Assembly (NCBI GenBank): GCA_002723115.1
Contig: PBNL01000034.1
Location: forward strand, 1-33,765
DNA: 33,765 nt
DNA from: Methanobacteriota archaeon
Lineage (GTDB): Bacteria; Bacteroidota; Bacteroidia; Flavobacteriales_D; Sanyastnellaceae
Direction: 5' to 3'
In this document: positions 14,462-21,225 of the stretch, in pieces
Position numbering within the stretch: the stretch's first letter is position 1
Layout of the letters: the number at the start of each line of letters is the position of its first letter
The notes under the pieces: model-generated
Database searches by the model: none
Told to the model about the DNA's origin: nothing
Seen by the model: the letters and a program-made list of their open reading frames with translations, nothing else
Made by a program: the position numbers and the translations under genes

Positions 14462-15721
14462 ATGAAACAAGTACAAGTTTTTCTTATTTCCCTTTTACTA
14501 GTCTCAACAGTAGCACTAGGCCAACAGAAAGTCGAAAGCAAGTTTGGCAAGGGAGTATATGTAGTTGCAAACGACTCGAGCTTCTCAATGAAGTTCAATG
14601 CAAGGGTTCAAAGCCTATTGATGTTCGAAGCGCCAGCAGGATCAGACAACCTAATGGACGACATGACATCTAACTGGTTGATTCGTCGTTCAAGACTTAA
14701 GTTTTCAGGATTCGCTTACTCGCCTAAGGTGAAGTATAAGATTGAGCTTGGGCTTTCGAACAGGGATCACGGTGGTGAGAACATTCACACTAACAATACG
14801 TCTAACTTGATTCTTGATGCATTCGTTAGATGGAACTTCTATAAGAACATGGAGGTGTGGATAGGCCAAACAAAGCTTCCAGGCAACCGTGAGCGTGTGA
14901 TCTCATCACAGAAGCTTCAGTTCGTTGATCGTTCTCTTGTGAACTCTCGTTACAACATCGACCGTGACATGGGAATACAGTTCCGCAATAAGTTCAACAT
15001 TGGATCTATTGCCACAAGACAAGCTCTTGCTATCTCTCAAGGTGAAGGACGTAACAGGACAAATAAAAAAGACCCTAACCCAGCTAACGGTTTCGAGTAC
15101 ACTGGACGTGTTGAAGTTCTACCATTCGGAGATTTCACAGGTAAAGGGGATTACTTCAGTTCAGATCTTAAGCGCGAGGAAACTCCTAAAGCTTCTATTG
15201 GCGTAACGTATGACATGAACATGAATGCTGCTCGTACAGGAGGTAATCTTGGAAGCTATATTCAGGACAGCAATGATCTTGTAATAGATTCAGCTCTTTG
15301 CAACCTAAATACAATACTTGCTGACGTAATGTTCAAGTACAAGGGGTTCTCTCTATTAAGTGAGTACGCTAACAAGACGTTAGACGGTGAAAGAATCGTT
15401 GTCGAAGAATTTGACGAATTTGGAAATGTGATTTCTAGTTCTATTCTAAACAACTACTACACTGGAACTGGTCTTACAGTTCAAGCTGGGTACCTTCTAG
15501 AAAACAATCTTGAGCCAGCGATTAGATACACTACTATCACTCCAGAAATGGAGTCTGGTAGAGATCTGCAAGAAATGATCACTTTGGGTCTTTCTAGATA
15601 CATCGTAGGACATAGTCTTAAGATTCAAACTGACTTCAGTTTAATTACTGAAACTGATCAAGTGACGAATGAATCTGACAAAGAATACATGTTCCGCTTC
15701 CAAGTGGAAATGGCATTCTAA
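14462..15721 (+). CDS. OprO/OprP-type phosphate-selective porin
   Basis: Outer-membrane beta-barrel of 419 residues with a clear signal peptide (MKQVQVFLISLLLVSTVALG, then QQ). The mature part is rich in alternating strands, contains SWL-type barrel segments such as NWLIRRSRLKFSGFAYSPKVKYKIELGL, WNFYKNMEVWIGQTKLPGNRER and SRYNIDRDMGIQF, and ends in the aromatic residue F, as barrels do. These are hallmarks of the porin O/P family. Arginine codons here are mostly CGT/CGC (13 of 23 by my count), unlike the AGA/AGG use in neighbouring genes and like the L32 gene, which suggests very high expression. It is the last gene of the phosphate operon. Confidence 0.9.
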   Translation: MKQVQVFLISLLLVSTVALGQQKVESKFGKGVYVVANDSSFSMKFNARVQSLLMFEAPAGSDNLMDDMTSNWLIRRSRLKFSGFAYSPKVKYKIELGLSNRDHGGENIHTNNTSNLILDAFVRWNFYKNMEVWIGQTKLPGNRERVISSQKLQFVDRSLVNSRYNIDRDMGIQFRNKFNIGSIATRQALAISQGEGRNRTNKKDPNPANGFEYTGRVEVLPFGDFTGKGDYFSSDLKREETPKASIGVTYDMNMNAARTGGNLGSYIQDSNDLVIDSALCNLNTILADVMFKYKGFSLLSEYANKTLDGERIVVEEFDEFGNVISSSILNNYYTGTGLTVQAGYLLENNLEPAIRYTTITPEMESGRDLQEMITLGLSRYIVGHSLKIQTDFSLITETDQVTNESDKEYMFRFQVEMAF

Positions 15722-15743
15722 TCATATAAAACAGGGTTTAAGG

Positions 15744-15776
15744 ACACCGGGTACTGCAAGGTATTCGGTGTTTTTT
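15744..15776 (+). terminator. Terminator of the phosphate-uptake operon
   Basis: An 11-bp stem (15744-15754 with 15761-15771) including two G-T pairs, outer arms ACACCG/CGGTGT, loop TGCAAG, then TTTTTT. It lies 22 nt after the porin stop. Confidence 0.88.
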
Positions 15777-15780
15777 GTGC

Positions 15781-16458
15781 CTATTGAATCATGCCTGTTC
15801 CCTCTGAATTAACATAGGGATTAAAGGCCTTTTCTTTTCCAACAGTAGTTGATGGTCCGTGGCCTGGGTGTACTTCAAAGGAGTCAGGTAGTGTGTAAAG
15901 TTGCTCTGTAATCGAGTGTGCGAGAGTGGAAGCATTACCACCTGGCAAATCGGTTCGGCCTATACTTCCATTGAATAAGACATCTCCGCCAATGACAAAT
16001 TCATGCTCGTGGCATACGAATACCACATGGCCTATACAATGACCTGGAGCCAATCTAATTTCTAGGTTGAACTTACCGCATTCAACTATGGAACCTTGAT
16101 CGCCTAAGTCTTCTCCTCTAGAGGGCAATGGATCCATCGGTATACCATAAAGTTGTGCTGATTTTTCAGCCATATCCCAAGTTGGCACATCAGATGGATG
16201 TAATCTTGGTAGTAATCCATATTTAGATGCAATCCAATTTGCACCCATAACATGATCTAAATGAGCGTGTGTCAAAAGACACCCAACAAGAGTAAGGCCA
16301 TTATCTGCCAAAAAAGAATCAAAGTATTCTCTTTCAGCCACATTACTCATCCCTGGATCAAAAACTGTAGCTTCTCCATTGCCGTGATCTAACAAATAGG
16401 TTTGTTCACTAAAGGCATTGAATGTGAAAGTATGTAGTTCGTTTATCTTTTTCTGCAT
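15781..16458 (-). CDS. Metallo-beta-lactamase fold hydrolase (glyoxalase II-like)
   Basis: A cytoplasmic metal-dependent hydrolase, 225 residues from the chosen start (MQKKINELHTFTFNAFSEQTYLL); a longer reading to 16530 would run into the divergent gene and adds a non-conserved tail. The metal motif THAHLDH (HxHxDH), the later His in APGHCIGHVVF, the Asp in IGGDVLF and a final His in HPGHGP are all present, and GSIGRTDLPGG is the usual loop of this subgroup. Substrates are thioesters such as hydroxyacylglutathione analogues; Bacteroidota often lack glutathione, so the true substrate is unclear. Confidence 0.92.
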   Translation of the reverse strand: MQKKINELHTFTFNAFSEQTYLLDHGNGEATVFDPGMSNVAEREYFDSFLADNGLTLVGCLLTHAHLDHVMGANWIASKYGLLPRLHPSDVPTWDMAEKSAQLYGIPMDPLPSRGEDLGDQGSIVECGKFNLEIRLAPGHCIGHVVFVCHEHEFVIGGDVLFNGSIGRTDLPGGNASTLAHSITEQLYTLPDSFEVHPGHGPSTTVGKEKAFNPYVNSEGTGMIQ

Positions 16459-16480
16459 TATAGGCGTAATTTCGAGGTAG

Positions 16481-17749
16481 ATGCACTCTTCAGGCACAAT
16501 ATTACCTAGGATATTTTCAATTGCAATCACTTTGATGATTGCACTTTGTTCTTTTGGACAATTTCACGATGGTCTATTAGTAGAATTTGGGAAGAATAGA
16601 GTGCAGTACAGAAATTTTGAATGGCAGTTTCACACACAAGGAGAGTTTGAGATATACTACTACCAAGGAGGTAAGGATTTAGCTGGGGATATTGCTGCTA
16701 TTATTAAAGAGGCAAAGGCTGAGCTCCTTCCCTACTTTGGAAATAAACTGGGCGGTCCTATTCAAATTTTGGTTTATAATAATCAAGCTGAATTTAAACA
16801 GTCTAACATAGGCTTATACGATTCGGATGTTGATGAAAATAATATTGGTGGAAATGCCAAACTGGTAGGAAACAAACTTCTAGTTTATGGAAAAGGAGAT
16901 AGGAAATTACTCGCTAGAGAGCTAGTAGAAGGGTTATCTAGAATTGCTATAAACCAAACCCTCTATTCAGGTACTTGGCAAGATGCTATGAGAAATTCAA
17001 GCATATTACACATACCTGATTGGTTTGAAGAAGGTCTTGTACAGTACATAAGCGACCCTAGTTCTGCTGAGGCAAAAGCGTATATCTATGATGCTGGTAA
17101 AAGTGGAGATTTAGGATGGATTGAAAGGACATATGGTAAGCAAGCGGGAAGGTATGGAAGAGGGGTTTGGGCTTATGTGTCTGATGTGTATGGGAAACAT
17201 GCCATTGCGAATATTTTATACATGGTTCGAGTAAGTAGTAGCGTTGAAGGAGGATTCAGATTTGCAACTGGCTTGAATATGGATGAATTGATGACTGAGG
17301 TTTTGGCATATTCTAATAGACAATCATCTTCAGATTACAGAAATAAAATTAATAGCTTAGAAAAAGAGGATATCAAATTTGAATATCATTGCTCAGCAAA
17401 GTCACCTGATGGCACAACTTCAGCATATATCACAAACACCAGAGGACAATTAACTGTAAGAACAGTTGACTCGAATGGTGATGTTAAACTGAGAGCTAAA
17501 CACGGAAAAAAACTAAGTCAAATTGGAGAGGGAGAAAATTTATATATAGCCTGGCATCCAAACTCAAAACAATTCAGCTATGTAATCAACGAGAAAGGAG
17601 AGCCTCAACTTATTACCATCAGGGTTGAAGAAAAGGGATTCATCCAAAAAACACTTTATCGAATTGACGATGTCTTATCTCTAGATTATTCTAAAGATGG
17701 AAGAACAGTAGTTTTTTCAGGATTAAGGGAAGGTAGATCTGATCTATAG
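16481..17749 (+). CDS. 5' part of the interrupted gene: signal peptide, degenerate peptidase domain, start of propeller
   Basis: If the TAG is obeyed, this 422-residue product is made. It has a signal peptide (MHSSGTILPRIFSIAITLMIALCSFGQ) and a gluzincin-like (MA-clan) domain. The usual HExxH site appears as R146-E147-L-V-E150 (LLARELVEG), so both zinc-binding His are lost, while the later IPDWFEEGLVQY (WFxEG, residues 181-188) is retained. That suggests a non-catalytic binding or scaffold role. The final 100 residues contain PD40-type strands (YIAWHPNSKQFSYVINEKG, LDYSKDGRTVVFSGLREG). The truncated product would lose the outer-membrane barrel and would be released in the periplasm. Confidence 0.65.
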   Translation: MHSSGTILPRIFSIAITLMIALCSFGQFHDGLLVEFGKNRVQYRNFEWQFHTQGEFEIYYYQGGKDLAGDIAAIIKEAKAELLPYFGNKLGGPIQILVYNNQAEFKQSNIGLYDSDVDENNIGGNAKLVGNKLLVYGKGDRKLLARELVEGLSRIAINQTLYSGTWQDAMRNSSILHIPDWFEEGLVQYISDPSSAEAKAYIYDAGKSGDLGWIERTYGKQAGRYGRGVWAYVSDVYGKHAIANILYMVRVSSSVEGGFRFATGLNMDELMTEVLAYSNRQSSSDYRNKINSLEKEDIKFEYHCSAKSPDGTTSAYITNTRGQLTVRTVDSNGDVKLRAKHGKKLSQIGEGENLYIAWHPNSKQFSYVINEKGEPQLITIRVEEKGFIQKTLYRIDDVLSLDYSKDGRTVVFSGLREGRSDL

Positions 17750-19654
17750 ATATACAGATTAGTTGGAAACATACAGGAACCACTTTGGATTGACAAGTAT
17801 GACGATTTGGATCCAAAGTTTACTAGTGATGGTAATTCTATAATTTTTGCATCAAACAGGCCTGATGATACTTTACGAGCTGATGTTACTTATACATCTC
17901 ACTCTGAAAATTTAGACCTCTACCTAGTCCATTTGGATAAAGATGATTTAGAAATAGAGAAGCTATTGAACACGCCACTAGTAGATGAGAGAAATCCAAT
18001 TCCTCTGTCTGAAAATGATTTTATTTATCTAGCAGAAAAGCCATCTGGGAGGCAAGATTTAATGTGGGGATGGAAGGACAGTACAATCTTGAAAGTGGAC
18101 ACTTTAGTTCACTATCGATATTTTACAGAGTCAAGAGTTCTTGAGAATTTGCCCGTGCCTACTTTAAAATTGTCTTGTGACACTGTTAATGAGAAAATAT
18201 CATCTCAAATTATCCTATCCCAAAATCTCTACAATATGCCCATTGCTGATATGCCTAAAGCAATCAGTAGAAGCACTTCAAATCTAAGCGATCATATAAA
18301 TTTAAAAGCTGAATCTGAAGAATTTATTCCTCCAAATTGGTCTCGTGTTTATACAAGCACACAGGTTGATATAAGAAATTACCTTTTTGAGGGTGAAGCA
18401 AATCAAAACAACATCGAAAAGGAAGCTGTTGAAGCAAATCCAACTGCACAAAATGAAGTCAAACTCAAGCCATCAAACTATAGACTCAACTTCAGCCTAG
18501 ACAAATTCCAAACTCAGGTAAGCAATGCCTTCGGATCACAGTTTTACACCCCTTATAACGGCAACATAAATGTGAATCCTGGAATAGGTAATGCTTCAGA
18601 AATTAGGATAAGTGACTTATTTGAAGACAGACATATTATTGCTAGTTATAACATACCAGCAAGTTTGAGCAATAGTGTTTTGGGGTTAGCGTATTTCAAT
18701 CTTGAGGGACAGGTAGATAAAATGCTAAGCGTTCAAAGACAAGGAACAATTAGCTATGATCCTGATTTATTTTCATTAGTTGAAACCACTTCTGTCTTCA
18801 CAAAATATAGATTGACATTTCCTATAGATGAAGTAAAGAGCATTAGAACTTCTTTTGGGTTTAGAGTTGACAGACATGTACCTCAGGGTACAGAAACCTT
18901 TATACTTACTCAACCCATTAAATTAAGTAATCAGTTTGGAGGTGAGGTTGCTTACGTTTATGATGACACTCGGATTCTTGATCTAAACATTTTGGAAGGA
19001 ACTAGGTCTAAGGTTTGGTCTGAATATTATTTTGATTCCGATGGAATTAGTTTTGGAACAATGGGGTTTGATTCACGCAAGTACATAAGATTATTTTCAA
19101 ATAGCATTTTTGCGATGAGAATGGCAGGTGACTTTTCTATTGGGTCTAATAAGTTGCTACACCTGCTAGGAGGGACAGACAATGTTTTATTGAGTACAAG
19201 TGGCATTACAGCAGATATTGATCCTGATATTCCATATGCATATCAAGCCAGAATCACACCATTGAGAGGCTTTTCAAATAATGCTCGAAATGGAACAAAT
19301 GCTTTTGTTGCTAATGCTGAATTAAGAATTCCTATTTGGAGTACCCTATTCAAACTCCCGGCTAGCTCAGACTTTTTAAGGCATCTTCAAATTGTCACTT
19401 TTGCAGACATTGGATCTGCTTGGACTGGATTGCATCCATATTCTGATGAAAATAGCTTTAATACAACAGTAGTAGAACAAAACCCCATAACATTTACAGT
19501 AAACAACAATCACGAACCCATACTCTACGATTGGGGAGTTGGAGTGCGTTCAAGGATTTTGGGATATTGGGTTTGTACTGATTTTGCTTGGGGAGTTGAT
19601 AGCAAAACGGTTCAACCTATGCGTTTTTCATTAAGTTTAAACTTTGATTTCTAA
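17750..19654 (+). CDS. 3' part of the interrupted gene: propeller end and Omp85-like barrel
   Basis: This open stretch has no credible start of its own; the nearest is TTG 17807. It holds another PD40 repeat (DPKFTSDGNSIIFASNRP, then DLYLVHLD), a low-complexity linker around residues 110-230 of this part, and a C-terminal beta-barrel. The barrel carries GEVAYVYDDTRI, an RGFSNNARNGTNAFVANAELRIPIW block like the conserved end of BamA/TamA-type (bacterial surface antigen) barrels, and a terminal Phe (SLSLNFDF). Such barrels insert in the outer membrane. It would be expressed only with read-through or if the TAG is an error. Confidence 0.6.
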   Translation: MYRLVGNIQEPLWIDKYDDLDPKFTSDGNSIIFASNRPDDTLRADVTYTSHSENLDLYLVHLDKDDLEIEKLLNTPLVDERNPIPLSENDFIYLAEKPSGRQDLMWGWKDSTILKVDTLVHYRYFTESRVLENLPVPTLKLSCDTVNEKISSQIILSQNLYNMPIADMPKAISRSTSNLSDHINLKAESEEFIPPNWSRVYTSTQVDIRNYLFEGEANQNNIEKEAVEANPTAQNEVKLKPSNYRLNFSLDKFQTQVSNAFGSQFYTPYNGNINVNPGIGNASEIRISDLFEDRHIIASYNIPASLSNSVLGLAYFNLEGQVDKMLSVQRQGTISYDPDLFSLVETTSVFTKYRLTFPIDEVKSIRTSFGFRVDRHVPQGTETFILTQPIKLSNQFGGEVAYVYDDTRILDLNILEGTRSKVWSEYYFDSDGISFGTMGFDSRKYIRLFSNSIFAMRMAGDFSIGSNKLLHLLGGTDNVLLSTSGITADIDPDIPYAYQARITPLRGFSNNARNGTNAFVANAELRIPIWSTLFKLPASSDFLRHLQIVTFADIGSAWTGLHPYSDENSFNTTVVEQNPITFTVNNNHEPILYDWGVGVRSRILGYWVCTDFAWGVDSKTVQPMRFSLSLNFDF

Positions 19655-19655
19655 A

Positions 19656-20054
19656 GTGGAACTGTCTACACTATTCATATTACTATTAATTGGTGTAATA
19701 GCTGGCATTGCGAGTGGTTTTGTCGGTATTGGTGGAGGATTAATTATCGTTCCTGCATTAATCTATTTCACAGGACTCGATCAACACACCGCTCAAGGAA
19801 CTTCTCTTGCGATGATGTTGCCTCCTATTGGGATTTTGGCCGCAATGAATTACCACAGTCAACAGAGTATAGAATGGACCTATGCAGCTTGTTTAGCAAT
19901 AACTTTCATCATTGGGGCATGGATAGGCAGTAAGTGGTCTTTAAAATTATCCCCCACTATTGTGAGGTTGATTTTTGCTGTTTTCATGTTTTACACTGCA
20001 ACTATCATGACCATCAAATCTTTAAAAGAACTATTCCCAGGAGATGGATCTTAA
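19656..20054 (+). CDS. Half-size TauE/SafE family membrane permease
   Basis: A 132-residue inner-membrane protein with four hydrophobic segments and one copy of the TauE/SafE (DUF81) signature, GIASGFVGIGGGLIIVPALIYF, then QGTSLAMMLPPIG. Canonical family members have two such halves (about 250 residues); this one should work as a dimer. The family is linked to export of sulfite and sulfoacetate or other organosulfur anions, but substrates are mostly unknown. No ATG is available before the first helix; GTG 19656, right after the previous stop, is the likely start (TTG 19644 is the other option). It overlaps the next ATG by 11 nt. Confidence 0.8.
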   Translation: MELSTLFILLLIGVIAGIASGFVGIGGGLIIVPALIYFTGLDQHTAQGTSLAMMLPPIGILAAMNYHSQQSIEWTYAACLAITFIIGAWIGSKWSLKLSPTIVRLIFAVFMFYTATIMTIKSLKELFPGDGS

Positions 20055-21225
20055 AGACAAAATAAAAGATCTTGCTCACAACATGCATGATCATCTTGTT
20101 CAATGGAGAAGGCACCTACACGCCAACCCGGAATTGTCTTTTGAGGAACATCAAACCATGGCTTTTATTGCAAAAACTTTGAAAGAAATAGGTATAGAAT
20201 TTCAAAAAGAGATTGCGGGTACTGGAGTAGTTGCTACTATAAAAGGGGTTAATCCAGAATCAAAGACTGTAGCACTAAGATCTGATCATGATGCTCTACC
20301 AATAAAGGAACTTAATGATGTTGAGTATGCTTCAAAAAATGATGCAATGCATGCTTGTGGGCATGATGTCCACACTGCTTCTCTATTAGGTGCTGCAAAA
20401 ATTTTAAATGAAACCCGAAATCTTTGGGAGGGCACAATCCGTTTAATTTTTCAACCAGGTGAAGAAAGACTACCAGGTGGTGCTTCTATAATGGTAAAGG
20501 AGGGTGTCTTAGAAAACCCTACTCCTCATCACATCATAGGTCAACACGTATTCCCTGACCTACAAGCTGGACATGTTGGAATGAGAGGAGGTATGTACAT
20601 GGCATCGGCCGATGAAGTTTATCTGACAATTAACGGCAAGGGTGGCCATGCAGCATTACCAAAAGGTCAATGCAATCCTCTAATTGTTGCATCTGAAATC
20701 CTTCTAGGGTTCGAAAAACTTATAGAAACAAGAGAAGAAAAAGATGTAAAAACAGTATTGGCTTTTGGCTACATCGATGGTCAGGGGGCGACTAACGTGA
20801 TTCCAAATCAAGTGCATTTAAAAGGGACTTTTAGATCACTAAATGAAGAATGGCGCTTTAAGGCTCATAAACTGATGCACGATTTAGTAAAAGAGGTCTG
20901 TGATAAAAGAGGTGCAACTGCAGACTTAGATATTAGAGTTGGATATCCAAGCGTTTACAACAATCCAGATCTTACAGATCGATTGAGGGAAGTTGCTATA
21001 GACTACTTAGGTGAGGATAAAGTCCACGTACTTCCTGAAAGGATGACTGGTGAAGATTTCAGCTTTTACGCACAAAAAATTCCTGGATGTTTTTACAGAT
21101 TAGGAACTGCAAGCCCTAGTTCTGATATAGGTCACCACAGCTTACACACACCCTACTTTGATATTGACGAAAGTGCTCTAGAAATCGGAGCAGGTCTAAT
21201 GGCATATGGCGCCATTAAATGCTGA
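20044..21225 (+). CDS. M20-family amidohydrolase (N-acyl amino acid / hippurate hydrolase type)
   Basis: A cytoplasmic metal-dependent hydrolase of 393 residues that removes acyl groups from amino acids or related amides. M20D signatures include HLHANPELSFEEHQT, LRSDHDALPI, HACGHDVHTAS (Cys105 and His107 are metal ligands in this group), FQPGEE (Glu140-Glu141) and a C-terminal MTGEDFSFYAQKIPGCFYRLG. The inner dimerisation domain has GKGGHAALP. The exact substrate cannot be told. It starts inside the TauE/SafE gene, so the two are translationally coupled, and its TGA stop touches the recQ stop with no gap. Confidence 0.92.
   Translation: MDLKDKIKDLAHNMHDHLVQWRRHLHANPELSFEEHQTMAFIAKTLKEIGIEFQKEIAGTGVVATIKGVNPESKTVALRSDHDALPIKELNDVEYASKNDAMHACGHDVHTASLLGAAKILNETRNLWEGTIRLIFQPGEERLPGGASIMVKEGVLENPTPHHIIGQHVFPDLQAGHVGMRGGMYMASADEVYLTINGKGGHAALPKGQCNPLIVASEILLGFEKLIETREEKDVKTVLAFGYIDGQGATNVIPNQVHLKGTFRSLNEEWRFKAHKLMHDLVKEVCDKRGATADLDIRVGYPSVYNNPDLTDRLREVAIDYLGEDKVHVLPERMTGEDFSFYAQKIPGCFYRLGTASPSSDIGHHSLHTPYFDIDESALEIGAGLMAYGAIKC

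Larger units (their letters stand above)
16481..19654 (+). pseudogene. Large exported protein gene interrupted by one in-frame TAG
   Basis: One reading frame runs from ATG 16481 to TAA 19654 (1057 codons) with a single internal stop, TAG at 17747-17749. Coding quality does not change across the stop: SDL-stop-IYRLVGNIQEPLW and DDLDPKFTSDGN continue a beta-propeller repeat. The next repeat has D-L-Y-L at the matching point, so Tyr (TAT/TAC) is the likely original codon. The only possible restart near the stop is TTG 17807. Domains in order are signal peptide (1-27), MA-clan peptidase-like domain (about 30-280), PD40-like propeller, linker, and C-terminal Omp85-like barrel. The stop may be a true nonsense mutation, a sequence error or a read-through site. 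It sits 22 nt from the divergent hydrolase gene. Confidence 0.75.

Noticed and set aside
14964..15206. Alternate-frame 80-residue ORF inside the porin
   Set aside because: The porin frame is continuous through it and the product has no recognisable feature.
16459..16530. Longer start for the metallo-beta-lactamase protein (24 extra residues)
   Set aside because: It would overlap the divergent gene's signal-peptide codons, and the extra residues look unlike the family; Met at 16458 gives the standard N-terminus.
17747..17749. Recoding of TAG as pyrrolysine or another amino acid
   Set aside because: Nothing in the window supports recoding, Bacteroidota are not known for pyrrolysine use, and the second propeller repeat points simply to a lost Tyr.
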